Translations under genes and position numbers: made by a program
Shown: positions 1 to 6,871 of the stretch, piece by piece
How positions within the stretch are numbered: position 1 is the first letter of the stretch
How the letters are laid out: every line of letters starts with the position of its first letter
Notes under the pieces: model-generated
The model's input: the letters and a program-made list of their open reading frames with translations, nothing else
The model's database searches: none
Told to the model about the DNA's origin: nothing
Source of the DNA: CAZZEX01 sp964653285
GTDB lineage: Bacteria; Chloroflexota; Anaerolineae; B4-G1
Direction of reading: 5' to 3'
DNA: 64,000 bases
Assembly: GCA_964653285.1 (NCBI GenBank)
Contig: CAZZEX010000001.1
Location: forward strand, 1 to 64,000

Positions 1-608
1 GGGTCCACCGGCCGGTAGCCCCACTCGAAACTGAGGTTGGGTTCGTTCCATAAGATGATGTGGTTCACACGCCCACGGTAGCGCGCAACGAAGGCCGCCA
101 CGAAATCGGCAAAGTCGTCGTAGTGGTCGGCGTCCAGGCAGGTGAGGGTGGTCTCCTGCCCGTTCTCTTGGGGGTCAGGGCGGGCCCATGCCGGCACCCA
201 GCCCAGCCGGGCGATCACGGTCAGCCCCTGGTTCTCAGCGTGTTCAATCACCACATCGCTGTGTCCCCAGGTGAACTCTCCCTCTGCGGGTTCGATGTAG
301 GGCCAGGGGAAATACTCGACGATCCAGGGCACTCCCAATTCGCGCACCATCTGCAGCGTGCGCTGGATCTTCCACGCTTCCACCTCATCGGTGAGGCGAG
401 TGTGGACGCCGACGATGGGGTTCGTGGTGACCACCTGCTGGGGCGGGCCAAGGACGACCGGGACGTGGGGTGAGCGGACGGCCCACAGGATGAAAAGCAC
501 CAGCGCCGCCCGGACCAGGTGGACTGGTCGAATGCGGCGCAACGAGGTGGAGACCCTTTGCCCTACGGGGGTTGCCAACGTTGACCGCAGGAGCGCAATC
601 AGGTGCAT
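1..608 (-). CDS. Glycoside hydrolase-like secreted protein (3' end outside window)
   Basis: Reading leftward from ATG at 608, the frame stays open to the window edge (about 202 codons). A short basic N-terminus is followed by a hydrophobic segment (residues about 31-47, VRAALVLFILWA), so the protein is exported or anchored. The rest reads as the first half of a TIM barrel with the motif LWNEPNLSFEWGY near the cut end. An NEP motif of this kind carries the acid/base glutamate in clan GH-A glycosidases. Exact family and substrate cannot be told because the nucleophile half is missing. The gene is host DNA, just outside the element. Confidence 0.7.
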   Translation of the reverse strand, partial: MHLIALLRSTLATPVGQRVSTSLRRIRPVHLVRAALVLFILWAVRSPHVPVVLGPPQQVVTTNPIVGVHTRLTDEVEAWKIQRTLQMVRELGVPWIVEYFPWPYIEPAEGEFTWGHSDVVIEHAENQGLTVIARLGWVPAWARPDPQENGQETTLTCLDADHYDDFADFVAAFVARYRGRVNHIILWNEPNLSFEWGYRPVD

Positions 609-645
609 CGCCGTAACCCTCGCCAGGCTCGTCCGGTAGGGATAA

Positions 646-669
646 ACAAAAAGGGAAGCACTGCTTCCC
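646..669 (-). terminator. Rho-independent terminator, formerly downstream of tRNA-Asn
   Basis: On the minus strand the stem GGGAAGCA/TGCTTCCC is followed by a T-rich run (TTTTTGTTTA). It lies 14 bases beyond the displaced tRNA-Asn 3' end, as expected for the original host tRNA terminator. It supports the left side as the host's own tRNA tail. Confidence 0.75.
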
Positions 670-682
670 CGATCAGACATCC

Positions 683-731
683 TGGCTCCTCGGGCGGGAC
701 TCGAACCTGCAACCAACCGGTTAACAGCCGG
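683..731 (-). other. attL: displaced 3' portion of host tRNA-Asn
   Basis: This stretch aligns with the 3' 49 nt of the intact tRNA-Asn at 39317-39365 with four substitutions. The 22 bases at 710-731 (anticodon arm and variable loop) are identical and are the likely crossover core. The T arm now has an A-C mismatch, consistent with loss of function after displacement. Confidence 0.85.
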
Positions 732-864
732 GCGGTGAGGTAGGGGAACCGGGGGGCTTACGGGTGGGTGGTTGGGGGTGACCGGGAGGTTGGGGGTTGA
801 GGTGGATGTGAGGTAGCTGTAAGGTTTGCGGTTGGTGGGGTGTTGTTTGGGCATCGTAGTGGGT

Positions 865-1470
865 CTATGGCAGGGACTCGCAGGCGATGCCGTCGTTGTC
901 TCTGTCGAGGTTGTGAATATCGCCACGGCCTTGCGCTTTGCAGTATTCATAGCAGGCTTGGGCTGCTCTGTGGGTTAAGAAGTCGGGGCAGTTGTACAGG
1001 TCGCCTGAGCAGGTGCAGATAGGGGTGGGCGGTGGGGTTGGGGCGGGGGTATTGGTGGGAGGTGAGATTGGGATGGGGATGTTGGTGGGGGGGACGGGGG
1101 TAGCGGTGGAGGTGGGGGCGGGGGTATTGGTGGGAGGTGAGATTGGGATGGAGGTATTGGTGGGGGGGATGGGGGTAGCGGTGGAGGTGGGGGTGAAGGT
1201 ATTAGTGGGCGTGGGGGTGCGGGTGGCGGTGGGGCGTGGGGTGCGGGTGGGTGTGTGGATGTGAGTGGGTGTGGGAGTGTGGGTGCGGGTGGGTGCAAGG
1301 GTACGGGTAGGGGTATCGGTTAGTGTTGGGGTAGGAGTGGATGGGATCAGGGCTGAGGCACTCAGGCAGCAGGCGCAGGAGCCGAGGATGGTCAGGGCAA
1401 TGATGGCGATGATGGAGAGGGCGCGGTGTTTTTGCCATTGTTGGCGGAGCCAGGTGATAATTTTTTTCAT
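865..1470 (-). CDS. Lipoprotein or anchored protein with Thr-Pro linker and excalibur domain
   Basis: 201 aa. A basic N-terminus and hydrophobic segment (residues 19-40) with an LGSCACC stretch suggest a membrane anchor or lipobox. A long Thr-Pro repeat linker (about 43-150) spans an envelope. The C-terminus holds Cys pairs and DRDNDGIACESLP, the calcium-binding excalibur motif (DxDxDGxxCE). It overlaps the upstream repressor gene by 4 bases (ATGA), so the two are probably cotranscribed and expressed in the lysogen. This makes it a candidate surface or superinfection-exclusion protein; the role is inferred. Thr-Pro linkers are common in secreted proteins of the presumed host group. Confidence 0.7.
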   Translation of the reverse strand: MKKIITWLRQQWQKHRALSIIAIIALTILGSCACCLSASALIPSTPTPTLTDTPTRTLAPTRTHTPTPTHIHTPTRTPRPTATRTPTPTNTFTPTSTATPIPPTNTSIPISPPTNTPAPTSTATPVPPTNIPIPISPPTNTPAPTPPPTPICTCSGDLYNCPDFLTHRAAQACYEYCKAQGRGDIHNLDRDNDGIACESLP

Positions 1471-1835
1471 TCGCCGGTATCTTTCTTGGCGTTGTATTCG
1501 GCGCGCTGTTCGTGGAGGGTGTGGGCGATGGCGACGAGGGTGTTGCGGCTATCAGGGTCCAGGGCGTCGAAGTAGTCGAGGAGTTCGTGTTTTTGCCCTT
1601 CGTGGTCTTCTCCGATGATGCGGGGGGGGAGGAGGCCAGCGAGTCGGAAGATATGCTCGGGGGGGACTTTCAAGGCGCGGGCAAGTCCCAGGCACATATC
1701 AGGTCCGGCTTGTCTCGTTCCATTTAGGACGCGGCTTAATGAAGCGGGTTTGATTCCAGCCTGACGTGCCAGTTCTGAGACATTCCAGCTTTTATCACGT
1801 CGTCGTTGTTCCAACCAGTCTGGTAATGTTTCCAT
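1467..1835 (-). CDS. XRE/cI-like phage repressor
   Basis: 122 aa. Residues about 15-70 form an HTH_3 domain (SELARQAGIKPASLSRVLNG, then LARALKVPPEHIFRLAG). The C-terminal half is short and shows no LexA-like peptidase residues, so self-cleavage is unlikely. It is divergent from the early lytic genes, with two palindromes between them. The start codon at 1835 has no Shine-Dalgarno and follows a TATACT -10 box by only 7 bases, suggesting a leaderless message like lambda cI from PRM. It probably keeps the element silent. Confidence 0.8.
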   Translation of the reverse strand: METLPDWLEQRRRDKSWNVSELARQAGIKPASLSRVLNGTRQAGPDMCLGLARALKVPPEHIFRLAGLLPPRIIGEDHEGQKHELLDYFDALDPDSRNTLVAIAHTLHEQRAEYNAKKDTGE

Positions 1836-1842
1836 CAGGATA

Positions 1843-1848
1843 AGTATA
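1843..1848 (-). promoter_or_regulatory. -10 box of the repressor promoter
   Basis: The minus strand reads TATACT here, 7 bases before the repressor ATG. No good -35 hexamer is visible 17 bases upstream, where the palindrome at 1861-1874 lies. Activation or autoregulation by the bound repressor is possible. Confidence 0.45.
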
Positions 1849-1860
1849 CCTTTCTTTCGT

Positions 1861-1874
1861 GTTCCTTTGGGAAT
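1861..1874. promoter_or_regulatory. Operator-like imperfect palindrome (repressor side)
   Basis: GTTCCTTTGGGAAT is an imperfect version of the perfect palindrome at 1920-1933. It lies where the -35 region of the repressor promoter would be. Confidence 0.55.
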
Positions 1875-1889
1875 TGGTCTTGTAACCCC

Positions 1890-1918
1890 TTGACAAAAGA
1901 TATTATTGGGTGTATAAT
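1890..1918 (+). promoter_or_regulatory. Consensus sigma-70 promoter for early lytic genes
   Basis: TTGACA at 1890-1895 and TATAAT at 1913-1918, separated by 17 bp. It drives the rightward early genes beginning at 1972. The predicted start site falls inside the palindrome at 1920-1933. Confidence 0.8.
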
Positions 1919-1919
1919 T

Positions 1920-1933
1920 GTTCCTGTAGGAAC
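1920..1933. promoter_or_regulatory. Operator-like palindrome at the lytic promoter start site
   Basis: GTTCCTGTAGGAAC has 6-base perfect arms. It begins 2 bases after the -10 box, so a bound dimer would block initiation. Confidence 0.65.
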
Positions 1934-1971
1934 AGAGTTGGTGGCAAGTGGAATGATTAGGAGGTGGACAG

Positions 1972-2211
1972 ATGGATAAGCAAACGGGTGTGATGCGGCA
2001 AAATTGTTGTTTTAGGCCGGTGGACTTCGCGGCGGTTCAGGCGCTGGCGAAGGATGCGGGCCTGTCGTTTTCGGGCGGGCTGCGGATGATCATCCGGGAG
2101 TGGGCGACGCTGAAGCAGTTACAGGTGATAGGCCAGGCTTACGCGGCGGGGTTGATCACGGGGGCGGAGGCGGTGGAGCGGCTGGCGGTGCTGACGGCGC
2201 GGGAGGTGTGA
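1972..2211 (+). CDS. Small early protein, possible ribbon-helix-helix
   Basis: 79 aa, first gene of the rightward transcript, with a strong AGGAGG upstream. The segment CCFRPVDFAAVQALAKDAG followed by a short helix resembles an Arc-type beta strand plus helix, but similarity is weak. Position right after the lytic promoter suggests a Cro-like or early regulator. No confident family. Confidence 0.55.
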   Translation: MDKQTGVMRQNCCFRPVDFAAVQALAKDAGLSFSGGLRMIIREWATLKQLQVIGQAYAAGLITGAEAVERLAVLTAREV

Positions 2212-2213
2212 GG

Positions 2214-2390
2214 GTGTTCGTAACTGGATTGATCGTGGGTCTGCTGACCGGGGCTTCGCTGGGGGCGTTGGTGATGGCGTGGGCGGTGGCCGCTGGCAGG
2301 AGCGACGTCGAGATGTGGGCCGAGGCTTACAGCGATCCCAGTTATGGGCCGGGAATGGCAGAGGAGTCTGACGATGGATCAGGCGAATGA
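2214..2390 (+). CDS. Small single-pass membrane protein
   Basis: 58 aa from GTG at 2214, preceded by GGAGG at the right spacing. One hydrophobic segment (VTGLIVGLLTGASLGALVMAW) is followed by an acidic tail. A GTG at 2208 is an alternative start. The 3' end overlaps the next gene. Function unknown. Confidence 0.5.
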   Translation: MFVTGLIVGLLTGASLGALVMAWAVAAGRSDVEMWAEAYSDPSYGPGMAEESDDGSGE

Positions 2391-2562
2391 GTGCCGGATG
2401 GATACCTGGAGTCAGTCATTGGCCGAGGCGTACAGAGCGGGGAAGGTCAGCCGCCAGAAGTATATAGCGACTGTGGCTCAGGCGCGCAGGATAGGGTCGA
2501 TCACGGAGGCGCAGGCGATAGGGCAGTTGTCGGTATTGATGGAGGAGGAGGGGAAGGAGTAG
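2374..2562 (+). CDS. Small hypothetical protein
   Basis: 62 aa from ATG at 2374, preceded by GAGGAG. It overlaps the previous gene by 17 bases, as is usual in tight phage operons. The sequence is helical and charged with no cysteines beyond one. The C-terminal part (SRQKYIATVAQARRIGSITEAQAIGQL) resembles the tail of the protein at 1972-2211, which also ends in a helix with GLITGAEAVERL. The two may be distant paralogues. Confidence 0.5.
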   Translation: MDQANECRMDTWSQSLAEAYRAGKVSRQKYIATVAQARRIGSITEAQAIGQLSVLMEEEGKE

Positions 2563-2736
2563 GTGGACGGTGCGCGGTCGAATAGACGGTTGGATGTGAA
2601 TTACCGTGGCTTCTCTGCGGATACGACCGAGGAGGAGGCGCGGCGTTTGTTTGTGCAGCGATTTGGTGCGGAGCCGGTGGAAGTGTTCCGGCATAGCGTG
2701 GTGTTGGTGGGGCCGGTGCCGGTGCCGGAGGCGTAG
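2563..2736 (+). CDS. Small hypothetical protein
   Basis: 57 aa from GTG at 2563, directly after the stop of the previous gene and preceded by AAGGAG. It contains TTEEEARRLFVQRFG followed by a beta-like tail (EVFRHSVVLVGPVPVPEA), a common small alpha/beta layout in phages. Function unknown. Confidence 0.45.
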   Translation: MDGARSNRRLDVNYRGFSADTTEEEARRLFVQRFGAEPVEVFRHSVVLVGPVPVPEA

Positions 2737-2763
2737 GAGTGTGGGGATGTGGGGGTGAGGAGT

Positions 2764-2779
2764 GAGTACGCGGGTACTC
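2764..2779. repeat. 16-bp inverted repeat, copy 1
   Basis: GAGTACGCGGGTACTC with 6-bp perfect arms. An identical copy lies at 26763-26778. This copy stands 31 bases before the start at 2810. Confidence 0.7.
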
Positions 2780-2809
2780 GTTGATCATATTGGAGAGAGG
2801 AGGGAGGCG

Positions 2810-3094
2810 ATGGAGGCAAAGTGGGTGACTGATCAGGGTACGGATCTGACATTGATGAAGGCCCTGGCTGGGCTGGATGACGAGTTGGTGAGATTGCTGA
2901 ATATCCTGAATCCGCCGGGTATACCACCATCAGATGCACCGTCACAAAACAAGAAGAGATTGGTGGATAGGCCAAGACCTCTTTCTGCGGTGGATTCCCT
3001 GGCCAATGCCATTGAGTGGGTGGAGAGTATAGCCCAGGGAGTAAGGGAGATCAGGGCTATGGTCGAGGTGCTGGTGGAGAAGATCGGGGTGTGA
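2810..3094 (+). CDS. Hypothetical helical protein
   Basis: 94 aa. ATG at 2810 is chosen because GGAGGGAGG stands just before it; an in-frame GTG at 2762 lacks such a site. Two helical segments (ALAGLDDELVRLLNIL and SIAQGVREIRAMVEVLVEKI) are separated by a Pro-rich linker. It resembles small coiled-coil phage proteins but no family is recognised. Confidence 0.5.
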   Translation: MEAKWVTDQGTDLTLMKALAGLDDELVRLLNILNPPGIPPSDAPSQNKKRLVDRPRPLSAVDSLANAIEWVESIAQGVREIRAMVEVLVEKIGV

Positions 3095-3105
3095 GGAGGA
3101 AGGCG

Positions 3106-3297
3106 ATGGAGCAGACGGGATCAGCTCAGCGGCTGATGGATACGATTGTGCGGTGCACGGTTCCATATTCTCGGAACCGGGTGTTTGACCGGATCGCGTG
3201 GGTAATGCGGCGGGGTAAATGTCGGGTGGTGACCGGCCGGATGGTGGAGCTGGCGCTGGGGGAAGAGGCGCGGGGGGAGCCGGTGGAGGGGTTGTAG
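3106..3297 (+). CDS. Small basic hypothetical protein
   Basis: 63 aa from ATG at 3106 with GAGGAGGAAGG upstream. It is basic in the middle (YSRNRVFDRIAWVMRRGKCRVVTGRMVELAL). A nucleic-acid-binding role is conceivable from charge alone. No family recognised. Confidence 0.45.
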   Translation: MEQTGSAQRLMDTIVRCTVPYSRNRVFDRIAWVMRRGKCRVVTGRMVELALGEEARGEPVEGL

Positions 3298-3304
3298 CAG
3301 GACT

Positions 3305-3320
3305 GATAAGTGTGATTATG
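3305..3320. promoter_or_regulatory. GATAA-N6-TTATG site
   Basis: Member of the dispersed inverted-repeat family. It belongs to a subclass followed by TGACCTGG, shared with the site at 21091. It lies 14 bases before a gene start. Confidence 0.6.
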
Positions 3321-3333
3321 TGACCTGGAGAGG

Positions 3334-3798
3334 ATGATGACGTACGCGACAGGTAGTTCAGGGTTCCTGGGATTGTTCAAAGCCTTGTTCCTGTGTGCAA
3401 TTGTGGGAACTGTTGGCTTAGTAGCCCTGGCGGGCCTGGGCGGGAGCGGAGCGACCCACCAGGAAACACTTACAGTGTTGAAGGCTCCTCCATTCGTTGA
3501 TACCCTACCGCGCGCAAGCGTTCATATTGGCACAGACCACCAGGGAGCAACAGAGAAAGCCTATGAGGTGCTCGAAACTTGCGTCACAGAAGGGCTGGTA
3601 TTCGACTGCCAGCAATCCACGAACGGCAATCCCCCTGGGTGGTTGTACATCTGCCCCCTCGATGACACCCACGTGATGTGTGCTGTGGGTTATGTAGGCT
3701 ATGGACTTTCCCGCCTGACTGGGTGGGTTATGTCTTGCGCGGAGGCCTACGAGGATGCCGCTGTGTGTAAACTAACTACCATAGAGGAAGGAGATTAA
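3334..3798 (+). CDS. Membrane-anchored or secreted cysteine-rich protein
   Basis: 154 aa. An N-terminal hydrophobic segment (residues about 11-36) acts as signal or anchor. The exported part has several cysteines and the pattern WLYICPLDDTHVMCAVGYVGYG. The protein at 15618-16082 has the same layout and a related pattern (LHICVDPMTGAVGAVIQFG), so the two look like distant paralogues. Codon use is less GC-biased than in neighbouring genes, hinting at a separately acquired accessory gene. Function unknown. Confidence 0.55.
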   Translation: MMTYATGSSGFLGLFKALFLCAIVGTVGLVALAGLGGSGATHQETLTVLKAPPFVDTLPRASVHIGTDHQGATEKAYEVLETCVTEGLVFDCQQSTNGNPPGWLYICPLDDTHVMCAVGYVGYGLSRLTGWVMSCAEAYEDAAVCKLTTIEEGD

Positions 3799-3802
3799 GT
3801 TT

Positions 3803-4069
3803 ATGCCTAAACAAGCACCTCGACCGGATAAGTGGGTTAAAGGTAAGAGTCTCATCGCTTTCCTAAACCCTGAGGATAAGTGGGGCAGTGAACTGCCCGC
3901 ATATGCGCAGAACCTCCTATGGGCGGCACAGTGCCTTAGCGCGATGGGAGTCTTCGAGGATGAAGCAAGGACCAGGCGGGCCGCAGCGTTGGTGATTCGC
4001 AAGGTTAAGCAGTTCCTGGCTAGTGCTGAGGAAGGAGTCTACCAAAGTGAAGAAAGTGAAGTTGCCTAA
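3803..4069 (+). CDS. Hypothetical helical protein
   Basis: 88 aa, starting 4 bases after the preceding stop with an AAGGAG-like site upstream. Basic N-terminus (PKQAPRPDKWVKGK) and a helical body (AQNLLWAAQCLSAMGVFEDEARTRR is broken by charged residues). No motif identifies a function. Confidence 0.5.
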   Translation: MPKQAPRPDKWVKGKSLIAFLNPEDKWGSELPAYAQNLLWAAQCLSAMGVFEDEARTRRAAALVIRKVKQFLASAEEGVYQSEESEVA

Positions 4070-4211
4070 ATGGTTGCGGCGTTTGCCTGTGAAGGAGGCG
4101 GGGGGTGCCAGTAAGCAGAACGCGGGCGAAGGCGGCCGAAGCGGTATAGGAAGAAGCGTAAGGCGCAGCGACTGGCACGAAGGGCACAGCGTGGCAAGTG
4201 ATAGTGATTGA
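4047..4211 (+). CDS. Short basic protein, uncertain frame
   Basis: 54 aa from GTG at 4047 with GAAGGAGT upstream. The N-terminus is strongly basic (KKVKLPKWLRRLPVK). In the next frame the 3' part reads RPKRYRKKRKAQRLARRAQ, so the true product could use that frame after a frameshift. Treated as a low-confidence gene. Confidence 0.35.
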   Translation: MKKVKLPKWLRRLPVKEAGGASKQNAGEGGRSGIGRSVRRSDWHEGHSVASDSD

Positions 4212-4250
4212 GTAGATTCGTCGAGGGGAAAGGGGAAAAGGGAGGTCGAG

Positions 4251-5354
4251 ATGGGATTGCAGCAGGTTGTGGTGGGGTCCAGGATGCCGGTGCCGATGGT
4301 GCCGGTAGGATGGGCCAGGGGAGCGGGTCTGGCGAGTCGTCCACACGAGGAGCGGGACCAGCAGCGGCGGGAGGAGTTGCTGCAGGGATGGTGGGATGAG
4401 GCTGCGGCGGCGTGGATTGAGACGAAGCTGGCGAGGTCGGGGAGTAGACATACGCGGCGGGCTTATGAGTCGTCGGTGCAGATGTTTTTCGAGTTTTGCC
4501 AGGTGCGGCCCTGGCGGGTTGGGGGTGCGCAGGTGATCGCGTGGCAGCAGGCAATGCGGAAGCAGGGATTGGCGGAGACGACGATCAATTTGCGGTTAGC
4601 AGCGTTATCGTCGTTTTACGCTTTCTGCTGCTATAAGTATGTAGTCACCGACCCGGCGACGGGAAGGGAGATTCCGTTGATGGAGTATAATCCGGTGATG
4701 CGGGTGGAGCGGGCGAAGGTTTCGCCTTACGGGAGGAGTGTGCACCTCAGTGTGGACGAGGTGCGCGCTCTTTTGCATTCTATCCCGCGCAACACGGTAG
4801 TGGGGCTGCGGGATTATGCTCTGGTTGTGGCATATGTGTACACGGGGCGGCGGTCAAGTGAGATCCGGACGCTGCGGTGGGGGGATATCCGCCAGGAAGG
4901 GGGGCGGGTGTGGTATGACTGGGAGGGAAAGGGGAAGAAGCGGACGGATGAGTTGCCGCTACCGGCATACAACGCGATTGCAGCATATTTGAAGGCGGCG
5001 GGGCGGCTGGAGGGGATGGGGGAGGAGGATTGTATTTTTGTGGCGCTGAGTGGGGTGGCCACCCGGCTGCCGGGTGTGGAGGAGGCGGGGAGTAGGCCAC
5101 TTTCGTCATCGTTCGTAAATCGAGTGGTGAAAAAGTGCGCGCGGCGGGCGGGGTTGAAGTGGAAGCGGATTCACACGCATACGTTGCGGCACACGGCGGC
5201 GATGTTGCGGTACGACCTGAGCGGTGACGTGAAGAAGTTGAAGGATTTTTTGAATCATTCGAGTTTGGCGACGACGCAGATTTATCTGGACCACAACGAG
5301 AAGAGAACGGACACGTTGTGGGCGCAGGTGGAGGCGTTGATCGAGACCGGGTAG
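4251..5354 (+). CDS. Tyrosine recombinase (first of two)
   Basis: 367 aa with GGGAGGT before ATG 4251. An N-terminal SAM-like core-binding domain (about 65-150) is followed by the catalytic domain. The residues are visible: Arg in GRRSSEIRTL, Lys in EGKGKKR, HTLRH (H-x-x-R), His in LNHSS and the nucleophile Tyr in TTQIYLDH. It lies 34 kb from attR, where a different integrase sits, and its stop codon falls inside a tRNA-like structure. It may therefore serve a second attachment site or resolve multimers. Substrate site unproven. Confidence 0.9.
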   Translation: MGLQQVVVGSRMPVPMVPVGWARGAGLASRPHEERDQQRREELLQGWWDEAAAAWIETKLARSGSRHTRRAYESSVQMFFEFCQVRPWRVGGAQVIAWQQAMRKQGLAETTINLRLAALSSFYAFCCYKYVVTDPATGREIPLMEYNPVMRVERAKVSPYGRSVHLSVDEVRALLHSIPRNTVVGLRDYALVVAYVYTGRRSSEIRTLRWGDIRQEGGRVWYDWEGKGKKRTDELPLPAYNAIAAYLKAAGRLEGMGEEDCIFVALSGVATRLPGVEEAGSRPLSSSFVNRVVKKCARRAGLKWKRIHTHTLRHTAAMLRYDLSGDVKKLKDFLNHSSLATTQIYLDHNEKRTDTLWAQVEALIETG

Positions 5355-5470
5355 GCTGCGGGTGGCAGCGGTGAAGTGTGGCCTCCGGTTGAGCGAGCCG
5401 GAGAGACGAGGGGCGCCTGGGACTGTGGCCACTACTGATGGTCCCCTGGGGTTCGACTCCCCGCCCGGTC
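5345..5470 (+). ncRNA. tRNA-like structure overlapping the recombinase stop codon
   Basis: GACCGGG (5345-5351) pairs with CCCGGTC (5464-5470) as a 7-bp acceptor stem. A D-like hairpin (GCTGC/GCAGC, 5355-5369) and a canonical T arm (5447-5463, loop TTCGACT) are present. The 77 bases between fold into two more hairpins (5383-5403 and 5419-5445) that do not form a normal anticodon arm. Either a degenerate or unusual tRNA-like RNA, or an attP site carrying the 3' end of a target tRNA beside its integrase. Confidence 0.4.
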
Positions 5471-5514
5471 AGTGTCAACGTAGGATAAATGGATAACGGA
5501 TAGGAGGAGGCGGG

Positions 5515-6108
5515 ATGAAAGCGGCAGTGATGAAGCAGGTGTTGGAGAGCTCGATCAAGGATGATTGGGACGACGGGCGGGATTACCTGGGGATGAGTGC
5601 GATCGGGCAGTGTCCGCGAAAGTTGTACAACGACCTGGCGAAAGGGCGGCGGCGGCCGAAGGATCGAGGGATACGATATTGTCACGAGGGGTATTTGCAC
5701 GAGCGTGACGTGATCGAGCGGCTGGAGGCGGCGGGGGTGCCGGTGTTGAATCAGCAGCGGGAGTTGGTGGCGGGGTTCGATGAGCGGTTCCGGGGGCACA
5801 TTGACGGGGAGGTGGACGGAGACCTCCTGGAGATCAAGAGTGTGGAGGATTACGACGCGCTGGACAACATCCGGGACAAGGGGCCTCGCAGCCGGGACCG
5901 GGCGCAGGTGCAGATGTACATGCGTTACGGGGGGTATGACCGGGCGCTGATTGTGTACAAGGTGCGGGCTAACGGGGAGTTGTGGGTGGCGTGGCTGCGG
6001 AGGAATGACCTGGCGGGGGAGGAGTTGGAGAGGAAGGCGCATGAGGTCCTGGAGGCGGTTGACGCGGGGGAGGTGCCGGAGTGTGAGTGTGGGCGCTGTA
6101 GGGAGTAG
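5515..6108 (+). CDS. Cas4/RecB-like PD-(D/E)XK nuclease
   Basis: 197 aa with AGGAGGAGG before ATG. Visible motifs are GQCPRKLYN (with one Cys), GHIDGEVDGDLLEIKS (the D...ExK catalytic pair) and QVQMY (QxxxY). The C-terminal CECGRC could join the first Cys in binding an Fe-S cluster, as in Cas4 and AddB-type nucleases. Phages use such exonucleases for recombination and end-processing. It starts an early block including a winged-helix protein and a GreA-like domain. No cas genes are nearby. Confidence 0.75.
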   Translation: MKAAVMKQVLESSIKDDWDDGRDYLGMSAIGQCPRKLYNDLAKGRRRPKDRGIRYCHEGYLHERDVIERLEAAGVPVLNQQRELVAGFDERFRGHIDGEVDGDLLEIKSVEDYDALDNIRDKGPRSRDRAQVQMYMRYGGYDRALIVYKVRANGELWVAWLRRNDLAGEELERKAHEVLEAVDAGEVPECECGRCRE

Positions 6109-6113
6109 TGCGC

Positions 6114-6461
6114 ATGGCACAGCGGACGGATCGAATACACGAGGTGGCGCCGGAGGTGCTGGCCGCGTTGCAGCGGTGGCGGGGGTCGTCTCACGTTTTG
6201 AGCCGTGAGGAGTTGTGCGGGATGATCAGGTGTTCGGACCGGGTGTTGCGATCGGCGATTGTGGAGTTACGGAAGGCGGGTCACTTGATTGTCGCGGATG
6301 AGGCGGGGGGTTACCGGTTTGCGCGGAGTGCGGAGGATGCGTACCGGTATACGATGTCGCTGAAGACGAGACTTCAGTCTATGCGCGAGGTGATCGAGTT
6401 GATGGAGGAGGCGGTGGTGCGGGAGTTCGGGGCACCGGGCGGGCAGTTGGAGTTATTTTGA
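6114..6461 (+). CDS. Winged-helix protein ending in a beta-clamp-binding motif
   Basis: 115 aa from ATG 6114. Residues about 15-65 form a helix-turn-helix/winged-helix domain (LSREELCGMIRCSDRVLRSAIVELRK is the recognition region, interrupted by charged residues). The last residues GGQLELF match the QLxLF pentapeptide by which proteins bind the DnaN sliding clamp. This suggests a replication- or recombination-associated factor recruited to the host clamp. Overlaps the next gene by one base. Confidence 0.65.
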   Translation: MAQRTDRIHEVAPEVLAALQRWRGSSHVLSREELCGMIRCSDRVLRSAIVELRKAGHLIVADEAGGYRFARSAEDAYRYTMSLKTRLQSMREVIELMEEAVVREFGAPGGQLELF

Positions 6462-6871
6462 TGGCTGGTCGGGGGTTGGATGAGGTGATCATCCTGGAGA
6501 TGCAGCGGCGGGGGCACTCGACGGTGACGGCCGCGCGGGTGATGGGGATGTCATACGAGGCGCTGCGGCGGTTTTTGCGGGGGGATGTAGTATTAGGCTT
6601 TGGGAGTAGGAACTGTGAGCTGGTGGCGGGGTACCTGGGATGGACGGTGAGGGCGGTGGTGCTGGCGAATCAACTCATCAGGGGCCGGAGGAAGGGGTGG
6701 AAGCGGGGGGGGGAAGGTGATAGGTATGGCGGGGGAGGGAGCGCTGCGGACGTATTGGGGGGAGGTGCAGCAGCCGGTGATGGAGCGGCCGGGGAACGGG
6801 AAATGCGAGGGGTGCACGCATCGGGCGGAGTGTCGCGCGGCGGTGAGGGCGGGGCGGCCGCTGCCTTGTGA
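6461..6871 (+). CDS. Small HTH protein with likely out-of-frame tail
   Basis: As read, 136 aa. Residues 1-75 are a convincing HTH domain (TVTAARVMGMSYEALRRFLRG). The Gly-rich tail after residue 80 does not look like protein and overlaps the next gene in another frame. A run of nine G at 6705-6713 marks the switch. One G fewer would fuse this gene to the next, and one more would stop it within a few codons. The true C-terminus is therefore uncertain. Confidence 0.5.
   Translation: MAGRGLDEVIILEMQRRGHSTVTAARVMGMSYEALRRFLRGDVVLGFGSRNCELVAGYLGWTVRAVVLANQLIRGRRKGWKRGGEGDRYGGGGSAADVLGGGAAAGDGAAGEREMRGVHASGGVSRGGEGGAAAAL

Noticed and set aside
992..1264. Gly/Val-rich rightward open frame
   Set aside because: Antisense of the Thr-Pro linker of the excalibur protein.
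5345..5470. tmRNA or selenocysteine tRNA
   Set aside because: No tag reading frame, no UCA anticodon in a 7-base loop, no encoded CCA and wrong acceptor length. Kept only as a tRNA-like structure or att site.
5515..6108. CRISPR-associated Cas4
   Set aside because: Cas4-like fold but in a phage early operon with no cas1/cas2 or array nearby.
4780..6120. 446-codon minus-strand open frame across recombinase and nuclease genes
   Set aside because: Low-complexity composition and full overlap with two well-supported genes.
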